This document shows, one piece after another, positions 1 to 8,365 of a stretch of 64,000 nucleotides of DNA. Below the pieces are notes generated by a model. That model did no database searches and was not told the origin of the DNA. It saw only the letters and a list, made by a program, of their open reading frames with translations. The stretch is from Sthenelais limicola (lineage: Eukaryota; Annelida; Polychaeta; Phyllodocida; Sigalionidae): contig OW804099.1 of assembly GCA_942159475.1 (NCBI GenBank), positions 11,543,146 through 11,607,145 on the forward strand, written 5' to 3'. Each line of letters starts with the position of its first letter. The first letter of the stretch is position 1. Both the position numbers and the translations under genes were made by a program.

Positions 1-361
1 GATTTTTATAATTATCAGCATCTACAACAAGATCATTTTTTACATAAATACATAAGCCCCCCCCCTTTTTTTTGGTTGCTCTGTCTTGTCAAAATAGGTT
101 GTAGTTTGGGATTGATATCGAGTTTGAGTGGGTACTGCTACTCAGCCATGTCTCAGAGAAGCAAAGGACATCTATATTTGATTGGTCAATTATAATTTCA
201 ATTTGACTGTGATGTTTTTGTAAACTTCTAATGTTCCAAGATACAAAAACCATGCCCTTATATTCTTGAAGGGCTTTAAAAGAATCGAGTTGTACATTTT
301 CCATGACTGGGTATTGTACAATTTCTTTTTGTTGTGTGGAGAAGCATGATATATGATACAT
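1..361 (-). pseudogene. LINE ORF2 N-terminus: AP-type endonuclease domain, cut by window edge
   Basis: The reading frame starting at 361 contains the signatures of a LINE apurinic-like endonuclease: SWNIRSL near residues 41-47, where the Asn is a metal/phosphate-site residue, and LCFSETWL near residues 66-73, where the Glu is the catalytic metal ligand. The frame hits a TGA at 89-91 and then continues in frame to the window edge with KKKGGGLCIYVKNDL, which is the next conserved endonuclease block. The TGA is therefore a point nonsense mutation in a decayed copy, not the natural end. The true start is uncertain, because ATG codons exist at residue 1 and again just before the domain. The enzyme would nick target DNA for target-primed reverse transcription. 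The lineage (CR1, jockey or relative) cannot be fixed without the reverse transcriptase. Confidence 0.8.
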
Positions 362-1768
362 GGGTACATAAAATATTTAGTAGATAAAATACATTGTAGT
401 AGTAGTACAGTAGCAGAGGACAGTATATATAGAACATACCAAATTTCTAAGGACAGTAGAAAGTAAAGTTTAAAACAAATAAACAAATATCAATCCACAA
501 AAATATCACATCCCCCACCAAGGCAGCCTAATACCAATGTTAAGTTGCTAGCTATCTTGGCGGGCAATGCACAGTGCATAGTGGTAAAATCATATCAGTA
601 TATCATAAGATATATTTGCTCTCATAATTACACATCATCCACCAGGGCCCTGTAGTACTAGAGTCAAGTTGCTACCTACCCTAGTGGACTCTGTGCATAC
701 ATGAGCAACAACATGTAAAAACAAATAAAGATGTGTACAAGATATGTATGTAGAGATGTAGCTGTACATACAGCCCATTCAAGTGACTGGGCTGTAGAGC
801 GCCCTATGCAATAATTTCCAAAATAGCCACTTTGTGCATTAAACTTTCGAAACACCACAAGTAAATATACTTAGGTCTATGTCTAAGTTGGTGCACAGGT
901 AAATGACATGTTTTGCATCATTTATATCAAATAATCTGATTGACTGGCAGTAAAATCAACTCAAGACAACCAGTGAAACAGACTATAGTCAGTGGTGAAA
1001 TGGACAATAAGCGCGGCGCTGATAGCACGTTATGCATTGGGCCTATGACTGTGTAGGCCTGTGGTAACTTGCATAAGTGGCAGCAGAGGCTGACGACCAA
1101 TAAAAGTGTTTTAAAACACAATTCCTTCTTAATATACAACAAAATAATGCTCACATTCACTATTTTCATAATAAGAGAGAACTAAGATATAGTTTTACAT
1201 TTATTTTGAGGGGCAAAACCTTGTGCTCTCCACCCAGGGATGGCGTGTCAATTTGAGCACTGCTTAGCAACAGACAACGTTGCATCATGATCTCAAATTT
1301 GATTGGGTGATGCGTCACAGCAGGCATGACTCGTGCGTAGCGGAACATAAACAACACTCATCGTGGACGGGACTTGTTGCAAAAGTTAGGGTTACAAAAT
1401 ACATATTGTCCCCCGCATTTAGTTAATAGGCCCGTGCATCAAATTAGTCCTATAAGATACTATATGTAAAGTTTGCCTGCTCAACTCTGTGCATATGTGT
1501 AGATCTCAGTGTTTGGTATTTATTTTGCATGGGCTGCTCTTCGACCCTATTCACGCGTACACAGTAGCCAGGTATAGGGTTGATGGTTCGGCTAGTAGAG
1601 ATGGTGTAAGCCAAGACATATAGTACTCTGAGCCAGTTTTTGGAAGGAGAGAGGGGCACATTTCTTTCCATCAAGGTTTTTTTGTAGCACGGGACTGATT
1701 CATATGATGTTGATTACTATATTTAACTGAGGTTTTAATTATTCAGTTAGTTATCTTTTTGTTTTTTC
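362..1768. other. Gap between ORF1 block and endonuclease; no clear gene
   Basis: No domain is recognisable on either strand. There is one imperfect direct repeat: 508-580 and 631-699 share a CCACCA...TTGCTA...GTGCATA pattern. A minus-strand frame at 1450-1674 (74 codons) is open but unrecognised. The segment could be a long inter-ORF spacer of the LINE or a later insertion. Confidence 0.4.
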
Positions 1769-2446
1769 CTAATGTCTGTATTTTTTTTCGACAGAGTTTG
1801 CAATGGCTGTTGCCCAGTAATCTCGTTGGTCTTCCTTTAAGTGGCACCCATCAGTATCCAATGTATCATAGTTGTGGGTGTAGGTGGAGTTAGATGGGTG
1901 ATATCTGTGTGTTTTCCTATTTGTCCACGGTGTAGCTGCATTTCTGTCTGTGTTAAACTCTTTTGTTCTTTTTCCTACCTCTTCAATCATTTGGTTTAGT
2001 AAATCCTGATGTGGGTGTTTCCTCAGGTGTTCTTTAGAGGTCTCGCCATTGTATAATTTTCGTCTATTATTATATATTTCGAGGCACATACCAGTTGGCA
2101 TTGCGAATGAGATGGTCATTGTTTGCTTGGTTTTTGATAATTTTGAGATATGGGTATATGCCTGTAATATTTCCTCCATGTATGAGTTCACAGATGATTC
2201 TACATCTGAGCAACGCAGATCAACTAGTCCATTGTACTTGTTCTTGTGGGTGATACTGCATATGCTTGCTATTATTATAACTTGGGTTGGTTTGAGTGAG
2301 ATGAGTTTACTTGTGGCCATTGATGCGATATCACAGATACTTGCTCCACTCTTTTGGAATATTTTGAAGGGAGCATTCATGTATTTGTTGAGACTACCTT
2401 CCATGTTCCTCGCCCTTGAATCCCCCAGAATCAAAATGTTCTCCAT
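1769..2446 (-). CDS. SGNH/GDSL-type esterase module of LINE ORF1
   Basis: This is a 225-residue frame. It opens with ILILGDSRARNM, the block I motif with catalytic Ser at residue 10. A block II-like Gly is at residue 34, and it closes with TDGCHLKE (residues 198-205), the block V Asp-x-x-His pair at Asp199 and His202. Block III, usually G-x-N-D, is not evident, so activity is uncertain. About 220 residues fits a compact SGNH fold. The frame is the same as that of the NADAR module upstream, and only two stop codons (TGA then TAA) lie in the roughly 33 codons between the two ORFs, so an intact relative may encode both in one protein. Esterase domains in ORF1 proteins of CR1-like LINEs are established; their substrate in retrotransposition is unknown. 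Met1 is the first ATG of the frame, but the domain could begin upstream of it. Confidence 0.75.
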   Translation of the reverse strand: MENILILGDSRARNMEGSLNKYMNAPFKIFQKSGASICDIASMATSKLISLKPTQVIIIASICSITHKNKYNGLVDLRCSDVESSVNSYMEEILQAYTHISKLSKTKQTMTISFAMPTGMCLEIYNNRRKLYNGETSKEHLRKHPHQDLLNQMIEEVGKRTKEFNTDRNAATPWTNRKTHRYHPSNSTYTHNYDTLDTDGCHLKEDQRDYWATAIANSVEKKYRH

Positions 2447-2545
2447 CGGTACGGCATATGGCGATAAACAGGGAGGATGGTAAAATATGGCAGAAATTCT
2501 ATGATGGAATGATGTGTTTTACTTATCTGATCTTCTTTCGTCTAA

Positions 2546-3022
2546 TCAGTGTGCTAATTCTAGTTTTATTTTGCCTAGAAGTTTTCCACAGGCGTTTTCC
2601 CCATTAAAATCAACTGATGTTATGGTTGTTTTTCTCCCGTTTGTGACCGTCCTTGGTAGGTTTACCCCAGTGGCCCATTTCCGGTTGGCTGTCATCTCGT
2701 AGAAATGAGTTTCCGTTAGGTTTTTCTGGTTTTCCTTTAGGTTGTTGTTCTGTTGGAATTTCATTCTTATAAGGTTCTCCAATAGTTGTGTTTGTCCATC
2801 AAACCAACTTTTTGAAGATTTTACATCCCTTGAGCTCATTTCCTTGACAACATATGGTGACGGTGTGTGTCGGAACACTTCGGCAATTTCCGGCTTATTG
2901 GCTTGTTTTGCGTTTTCAGCATGGTAGGCGTGCTCTACTGATTTATAATCAATTCCACCGAAATTGATTGTGGTTGGATACATATTAGACAGAAAAGCTC
3001 TTAAATCCAATGCCTTGCCCAT
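2546..3022 (-). CDS. NADAR (YbiA-like) domain inside a LINE ORF1 region
   Basis: This is a 158-residue frame. It contains AFLSNMYP (residues 9-16), YKSVEHAYHA (26-35), a downstream SWFDGQTQLLENLIRMKF helix, then KWATG and GENACGKLLGKIK near the C-terminus. These are the successive conserved blocks of the NADAR family (F-LSNF-P, sVEHayqa-K, WGtG, G-N-LGklLM), so the domain looks complete. Characterised NADAR enzymes handle ADP-ribose or NAD-derived nucleotides. Some remove ADP-ribose from guanine in DNA opposite DarT toxins, and plant and bacterial relatives act on riboflavin intermediates. The frame begins inside the end of the RRM-like ORF with a 38-bp overlap and is shifted +1 relative to it, which suggests either an indel in this copy or genuine frameshifting. 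It shares frame with the esterase module downstream. The position between ORF1p and esterase argues it is part of the element, but a captured host fragment cannot be excluded from one copy. Confidence 0.85.
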   Translation of the reverse strand: MGKALDLRAFLSNMYPTTINFGGIDYKSVEHAYHAENAKQANKPEIAEVFRHTPSPYVVKEMSSRDVKSSKSWFDGQTQLLENLIRMKFQQNNNLKENQKNLTETHFYEMTANRKWATGVNLPRTVTNGRKTTITSVDFNGENACGKLLGKIKLELAH

Positions 3023-3587
3023 TGTCTATCGACACATGTCGGGCATCCTCGGGGCGACATCCCTCCGGAAGTTTTTGCAAGTCATGAACGGAGAATGACT
3101 TGTGTAAGATCATGATATGGCTACCTACATGTTTGGCGTTGTAGCCGTTTAGAATCAGCAGTTTGGTGCAGTCTCTGAGAAGTTTAAAATGGTAGTGTGG
3201 AACTTTCAGGCCTTGTTCATTTATCACAATGTTTTTGCATCGGACGTCATTCCTTTTCACTCGATCTATTTGTTCGACGAATGATGTTAGCATGGCGCTG
3301 TTTGGTGAGCGCACCATGACTGGTCTGATTTTCTCAGCTGATTCTTGACCGATACGGTAAATTTGATCAAAATTCGCCATAGATACGTCTGCTTTTACTA
3401 ATTTGAACAAGGATGTGATGTCCTCTTCAATAATCTCTTCCCCCAGCTCCGGGAAATCGTCAATAACAAGAATAGTACGACCCTTCTTCGAGAACCGAGA
3501 GGGACCATCCTTTGTGATCGGCTTTTGTTGCTGTGGCTTCGGTAGAGGTCGGAGATGTCGCTCCCCTGTCAAGCCCCGAGCCGCCAT
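2985..3587 (-). CDS. LINE ORF1p RRM-like nucleic-acid-binding domain
   Basis: This 200-residue frame starts at an ATG, but the frame continues in phase upstream through a proline-rich linker to the TGA that ends the coiled-coil ORF (3654-3656). The two are therefore probably one ORF1 protein of about 540 residues split by a single TGA. The core carries an ILVIDDFPELGEE strand and then YRIGQ, RPVMVRSPN and FVEQIDRVK, the pattern seen in RRM-type ORF1 proteins (R-IG-K...RP-vVkf...vl-...). Such proteins coat the element RNA. The N-terminal 35 residues are basic and proline/glutamine-rich. The frame ends 38 bp inside the NADAR frame. No catalytic function is expected. Confidence 0.7.
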   Translation of the reverse strand: MAARGLTGERHLRPLPKPQQQKPITKDGPSRFSKKGRTILVIDDFPELGEEIIEEDITSLFKLVKADVSMANFDQIYRIGQESAEKIRPVMVRSPNSAMLTSFVEQIDRVKRNDVRCKNIVINEQGLKVPHYHFKLLRDCTKLLILNGYNAKHVGSHIMILHKSFSVHDLQKLPEGCRPEDARHVSIDNGQGIGFKSFSV

Positions 3588-3653
3588 CGCATAGGTCCTA
3601 GGATTATATGGTGATGGAGAGGGACCATTTCTCAGGTAGGGTGGTGGTATTTC

Positions 3654-4619
3654 TCACTGCATGTTGTTGACCATCTGTGTTAAGTTTTCAACTGTTGATC
3701 TCAACCGTAGTAATTCGGCCTGGTTTTCAGATATCTTATTTCTATCATCCACAGTTACTTTGTTATCCGAAATCATTATGTCGGCCATGTTGCTTTTGAT
3801 TTCGGCCTGGACAAGCAATGAGATATTCTGTTGGTTATTTTGCAGTTTTAATTTTTCCACTTCCTGGGAGTTTGATTGACACTTGGCATCAATTTTTTCG
3901 ATCTGTTTGTTATTTGATTCTAGATGTGCGTTAATTATTAACTGAAACTGGGACCCAGCTTCCCTTATGGCAGATGAAACAACTGGGATGATCACATCGT
4001 ACATTTGCCTTTGAAAAAAACTAAAGCTTTGGGAGCAGAGTACATAGTTCTGATTCGCCACATCCTGACTATTATCATTATCATTGCAACTGGTTTGATT
4101 TGATTTTATTACCCTCTTGTCCAGACCTGTTTCCTGGCAGTTTTCAGAGGGCACTGACTTTAAACCATTCGTCAACATGGCACCCCCCTCCACACGATTT
4201 GTCGTTGTATGAGCAGATTCATAATAAACCTCTGAGACTTCTAAGACCTCTGCCTGTAATGTGGTCTCTAATTCAGGTAGGTTGGTACTTGTTTTATTTT
4301 CTGTAGAGAGTTGTGATCTGGTAAAGGTGATTGTGTGTGAGTCATTCATTAAACCAGGTTTTTCCACAGGTGGTTCTCGGTCCCTATTTGTATTTTGTTC
4401 CCTGTCTTTTTCACCATTTTTCATGATATCTGTTGTTTCATCGCTATCATAATTAATGGCCACTCCAGATATGGGGGTGGATGTGAGTGGTATATCCTTA
4501 GTTGGTGATAAAAAGTCTCTGAACGATTGATCCTCTGTCCAACTGTGGTCTTGATTTAGTTTGGGTTGAGCGATAATAGGTGAGCTAGCCAGGTTCAATG
4601 TGGCGGTAGATCCCGCCAT
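3654..4619 (-). CDS. LINE ORF1 N-terminal half with coiled coil
   Basis: This is a 321-residue frame starting at ATG 4617-4619 within an AAAAAATGG context. Residues 1 to about 200 are polar, Ser/Thr/Asn-rich and probably disordered. From about 205 to the end there are regular heptad-like hydrophobics with many Gln, Asn, Glu and Lys, consistent with a coiled coil that would trimerise or multimerise ORF1p. The closing TGA at 3654-3656 is followed in frame by about 22 open codons that reach the RRM-like segment, so the stop may be a nonsense mutation in this copy. Coiled coil followed by RRM is the standard LINE ORF1 layout. No zinc knuckle is visible. Confidence 0.65.
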   Translation of the reverse strand: MAGSTATLNLASSPIIAQPKLNQDHSWTEDQSFRDFLSPTKDIPLTSTPISGVAINYDSDETTDIMKNGEKDREQNTNRDREPPVEKPGLMNDSHTITFTRSQLSTENKTSTNLPELETTLQAEVLEVSEVYYESAHTTTNRVEGGAMLTNGLKSVPSENCQETGLDKRVIKSNQTSCNDNDNSQDVANQNYVLCSQSFSFFQRQMYDVIIPVVSSAIREAGSQFQLIINAHLESNNKQIEKIDAKCQSNSQEVEKLKLQNNQQNISLLVQAEIKSNMADIMISDNKVTVDDRNKISENQAELLRLRSTVENLTQMVNNMQ

Positions 4620-4813
4620 TTTTTTCGTTGTTTTAAGCCAAGTCTAATAGTCAAATAACTTCTGTTCAATAGTCCGTTTTAACAGGGCTATTACGTCCTG
4701 CCCTTCTATAATGATTCATGAATGATTTAAAGTCCTCTGTTTGTGATATTTCACTATTGATTCATGCTTCTCCACATGTAATAATGGGACTAGGCGTACA
4801 TGACGTTCACCAT

Positions 4814-4948
4814 GGGCGTAGTAACATAGGGAGGGGGGTAGGAAAGAGTAGCATAGGGAGGGGGGTAGGAAAGAGTAGCATAGGGAGAGGGGTAGGAAAG
4901 AGTAGCATAGGGAGGGGGAAGGAGAGCAGTATAGGGAGGGGGTAGAAT
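4814..4948 (+). repeat. 27-bp minisatellite (GGGGTAGGAAAGAGTAGCATA)n
   Basis: There are about five imperfect tandem copies of a purine-rich 27-bp unit. The same unit type, with GGAGAGAGCAGCATAGGG variants, recurs at 62050-62385, beyond the stalk exon of the right-hand gene. The shared minisatellite supports the idea that the two loci are paralogous introns. Confidence 0.85.
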
Positions 4949-4960
4949 GAAGCAGCATAT

Positions 4961-5213
4961 AGGTCAGATTTTCAGAAAATGTACTATTGGCAGCTGTACA
5001 CATTTAGTAAATTATGCTAAATTAAACTGCAATTTGGTCAATACTAGGTGAATTCCCTAATATTTGACCTTGCATTGATTGTAGCAATCTGTTTGGTTAG
5101 GTTGAACTGTGTTTTGAACTTTATTTTCATCTGAAATGTGGGTTAGTTGAGAAGATTGATTAAATTAAAATTAAATTAATTGATTGAATTGTACATTTTC
5201 TGAAAATCTGACC
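4961..5213. mobile_element. MITE with 23-bp terminal inverted repeats, copy A
   Basis: The left end begins GGTCAGATTTTCAGAAAA and the right end is its exact inverse through 23 bases. A 5-bp direct repeat CATAT flanks both sides (4956-4960 and 5214-5218), consistent with a target-site duplication. There is no coding capacity. A diverged second copy lies at 10396-10617. Confidence 0.75.
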
Positions 5214-5904
5214 CATATGTTGTTGGTGGGGTGGGATAGATGAGACTTATGCTACTCATGGCTTAATGTTTGTAGAGGGAACAACATTTAATTCAATTTA
5301 TATTTAAATTCCATTTTAATCTCTTTCTCATGAAATGTATTAAATGAAACACGGCATTTTCTTTACTGCCATCTTTAATAAAAAATGTAAAAAATCAAGA
5401 AACTATCTGAATAATTTTTTTTTCATTTTCCCAACCATAATTGATTTTGGCTTCTTTGTAGATGTAATTTGTGTCATAATGTGCCCTGTATGTCCTGCAT
5501 GGATATTTGATTCCACCATCTTTATTGAGTTACTGTTACAATATTTGGGGTTTTTACTTCTCCTGCCTCAGATTAAAAGTGTACCTGAGATGTAGGATAC
5601 ATGATAATTGTATAAAAGTATGAGATTAAAAGTATGATTAAATGTATGAGATTAAAAGTATATAAAAGTATGTAGGATACTTGATACATGTAGAGGTTAA
5701 TTCCCCTAACATGGAGACACAACATAGAAATTGATGAAAAAATGTATTTATTGATACAAAAATCAATAATAAAAAATCAAAAAAATATACAAATCCGATA
5801 AAAATAATCCATATAAGTGAGTATTAGTGTGAGTTGTCTTTATGTACACATTAACTCCAGTAAAACTTGAATAACTCCATGTGACATGTGTTGTATATTT
5901 GCAG
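5214..5904. other. AT-rich intronic DNA before the NHL exon
   Basis: No supported gene is present. An 83-codon plus-strand frame (5344-5595) is hydrophobic but has no recognisable motif. 5590-5690 holds a short irregular repeat of GTATGAGATTAAAA. The segment ends with the splice acceptor of the following exon. Confidence 0.5.
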
Positions 5905-6725
5905 GTGACACCCGGTGTGAGGTACCAGCAGGACGGTATGGAAGGAAGGATATGGTTGACCTGTGCTGGGTGGATGCCAACAACCTGGTGGCAGTACAGT
6001 GGTTTGGTCAGCAGGTGGTACAGTACAGGGTAGACCAGGATGGCTGTAACCACACCATCCTGGACACTGGGTATTGGGCTAACCGTATTGCATGTGACAC
6101 CAGCACCAGGACTGTGTATGTGGTAGATAGGAGTAATGATACAGTAATGATTTATCAGCTCAATAAGCCTGGTGCTGGGGTGTCATGGCAACCACAGGGT
6201 GTGAGGTATCCATTGCGTATAAGTGTCAATGGGAGGAATATTATAGTGAGTAATGGGTCTACAACCCATGTGTCAGTATACAACATGGAGAGACAACTCC
6301 TCCACCAGGCTCAGGTCTCTAACACTAGGGTTCATATATACTACACCTACCTGACCACAGGAGGTGTGTGGTGGGCCAGTTCATACCGCAGTGATCAGGT
6401 ACTGATGTATGAACTGGCCACCAATAGTTCATACACAGTGGGAGGGAGGGGACAGACTGATGGCCTGTTTGATACCCCAGTAGGTATATGTGCTGGCCCT
6501 AATGAAGGGTCAGTACTTGTGTGTGACTATGGGAATAATAGAATCACTGTGTTGAGTCTGCGGGGGGAGTTTGTCTCCCAGCTCAATGTATCCAACACAC
6601 TGGTGGGAGGCCCTTGGTCTATATCAGTGGTGGATAGAGTGGGCAGACCCAGCCTCATGGCTCTAGGTACATTTGATGGTCGATATACATCAGAGCTTCA
6701 TATACAGCCTGCACTGATACCATAA
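5905..6725 (+). CDS. Terminal exon encoding an NHL-type beta-propeller
   Basis: The open frame follows a good acceptor (TGTATATTTGCAG, ending 5904) and ends at TAA 6723-6725. It encodes about 272 residues when read in phase 1 from the exon edge. Two kinds of segment mark the fold: DLCWVDANNLVAVQW with QQVVQYRV, and FDTPVGICAGP followed by VLVCDYGNNRITVLSLRGEF. The latter is the classic NHL pattern (P-Gi-....g.v.V-D-gN-Ri-v....G-f). Several weaker blades lie between, giving roughly five or six. A Trp-rich surface and several N-x-S/T sites (for example NGST and NNSS) suit an extracellular domain. The upstream exons are not in the window on this side. The phase-1 entry matches the phase-1 exit of the (TSPVT)n stalk exon at 61075-61350, so I infer this is the propeller of a paralogue of that gene. 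Other NHL proteins (TRIM-NHL, peptidylglycine-lyase-like) remain possible. Confidence 0.75.
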
Positions 6726-6947
6726 TAACCTTTAATAACAATTAATAACTCATTATATCAGAGCTATATATATATATACAGCCTACATTCTAACACTCTC
6801 TCCTGTAATTTGTGTAAATAGTAGTTAATTGTATTTTGGTGGATTTATTCATGTATGTAAGTAATAAGTGCCTTGAAAGTCTTGGGCTATAACCACCTAA
6901 TACAGAGATTAACAGGATTAATAACCTCCATTGCAGTCCAATATAAT

Positions 6948-7022
6948 CCGAATAATAAGAGTGAATGATAGACTGCCTTTTGATGGGCTCTGGACCCTGT
7001 TTTATTATATGATTTGAATCGC
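6948..7022 (-). repeat. Outer copy (B2-like) of 75-bp direct repeat at 3' end of YR retroelement 1
   Basis: This is nearly identical to 7269-7343 (two or three mismatches). The pair lies just 3' of the recombinase ORF. The arrangement repeat, about 245-bp spacer, repeat matches the B1-A2-B2 split direct repeats of Ngaro/PAT-type elements. Confidence 0.7.
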
Positions 7023-7268
7023 ACATTCAAAAGAAAAAATTTTCTCAAAGTTCATTCGTACAAAGTTTTCAACACCTCTCTCCACCGAGTTCCTGAGCAC
7101 ACTGCCAAAGATCTAGCTGGAAGATCCGACGAAAGGTTGCTTAGCCAATGAGAGCGTGGCTTTCGTAAACAATGTCCAAGGCAGAAGGTCTGAAGAAATG
7201 CTGGGACATCATTGGTCCTTATTCCAATTTATACACATATTTAAATAAATATATCATATAAATTCGAT

Positions 7269-7343
7269 CCGAATAATAAGAGTGAATGATAGACTGCCTT
7301 TCGATGGGCTCTGGACCCTGTTTTAGTATATGATTTGAATCGC
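7269..7343 (-). repeat. Inner copy (B1-like) of 75-bp direct repeat of YR retroelement 1
   Basis: This is the direct-repeat partner of 6948-7022, with a fixed offset of 321 bp. It begins 33 bp from the end of the recombinase ORF. The spacer 7023-7268 would correspond to the A2 segment. Confidence 0.7.
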
Positions 7344-7376
7344 CCAGGCAGTTTCTTATTATTTTTTTTTAATTAA

Positions 7377-8160
7377 TCAAGATGAAGAGAAGGCAGATAG
7401 AGATGCAGCAATTCGTTTCTCAATTCTATATTTCAATGGAGGGCAGACGTAGTCCAGGGCACAAAGAGATTTCCAATCTCCTGCAACCTTGATATCTTCC
7501 AATGGCATCCCCATCAAATGGAGATACGTAGCCGCACCACGACGCAACAAATGCATTCCAACATTCTTGGAAATGCATGCTGCTTTGACCCACCTCTTTA
7601 GCATAGACAAGGCTGTAGAATACGGCACAGGAACACCATTCCTAGCAATGATATAATCAGCAGATGATCCAGAAAAACGATGCCACAAGATGTTGACCCA
7701 ATTTACCAAGCACAGGTCACCTCCACATCTAGCCACAGGGATACGGACAGTCCTCTCACCATATTGAATCGTCTTGGAAGAAGTAACCATTATTTCGAGG
7801 CTCCAATCATGAAATTCCACGTCCTTTCTACAAAGCAAATGTGTGTCTGGCGGAACTGAAAAAATATGGCATTTTCCCAGCATTTATCCCTCGATATTTT
7901 CCCAGCTAAAGGCAAAAACCACTCCCACCCATACCAAAAGTTTGTTGTCATCACTAAGATTCACTTGTTGAAACATGGCCGACAGGTCTTCAGGTAATAA
8001 AGGATCTTTAGCTGAAACTTTAGCACCCAATTGTCTTTTTGCACCAGCCAAAACAATGCCCACAGCAAAGTCCTCACGTAGATGGACACCTTCATGCATT
8101 TTTGATAAATAATTAATGGCCGAAATCATATTATTAATTGATGAATAAGCCATAGTGTCT
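7377..8160 (-). pseudogene. DIRS/Ngaro-like tyrosine recombinase, broken copy
   Basis: Two in-frame pieces meet at a TAA near 7884. The upstream piece (from about 8150) carries the SAM-like core-binding helices (YSSINNMISAINYLSKMHEG). The downstream piece carries the catalytic half: SSKTIQYGERTVRIP, then MHLLRRGAATYLH with the HxxR box, GDWKSLCALDY with the Trp/His-position residue, and a nearby Tyr. These are the landmarks of YR-retrotransposon recombinases, which join a circular cDNA to the genome without endonuclease. The first catalytic Arg region is damaged where GCTGGGAAAAT occurs twice, 22 bp apart, around the stop. The N-terminal end merges into a 17-bp minisatellite, so the element is truncated there, and no RNase H or RT is seen beside it. 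Confidence 0.75.
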
Positions 8161-8365
8161 ATCATACATGTGATATTCACATACATGTGATATTTACATT
8201 CATGTGATATCCATGTACATGTGATATTTATATACATGTGATATTTACATACATGTGATATTTATATACATGTGATATTCACATACATGTGATATTTACA
8301 TACATGTAATATATACATACATGTTATATTCAAATACATGTGATATTCACATTTATTTCACCCTC
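8155..8365 (+). repeat. 17-bp minisatellite, array 1 (TACATACATGTGATATT)
   Basis: About twelve imperfect units contain the palindrome ACATGT. The array truncates the recombinase pseudogene. Array 2 (9405-9983) has the same unit. Confidence 0.9.

Larger units (their letters stand above)
1..4730 (-). mobile_element. Non-LTR (CR1-like) retrotransposon with NADAR and esterase modules, incomplete at left edge
   Basis: Read on the minus strand, the order is coiled coil (4619-3654), RRM-like ORF1p domain (3587-2985), NADAR (3022-2546), SGNH esterase (2446-1769), about 1.4 kb without clear coding, then the N-terminal part of an AP-type endonuclease (361 to 1). ORF1 followed by endonuclease and reverse transcriptase is the canonical LINE order, and esterase domains in ORF1 are known from CR1-like elements. 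The reverse transcriptase would lie to the left of position 1. The upstream boundary near 4730 is estimated from where coding and 5' leader-like sequence stop, just before a minisatellite. The copy carries several stops and one frame change, so it is decayed. That the endonuclease fragment belongs to the same copy as the ORF1 block is likely but not proven, because the 362-1768 gap is long for an inter-ORF spacer. Confidence 0.65.

Noticed and set aside
2049..2483. Plus-strand ORFs over the LINE ORF1 region
   Set aside because: Antisense shadows of the SGNH and NADAR frames.
5344..5595. Small hydrophobic membrane protein
   Set aside because: AT-rich chance frame in an intron with no start context, homology or splice support.
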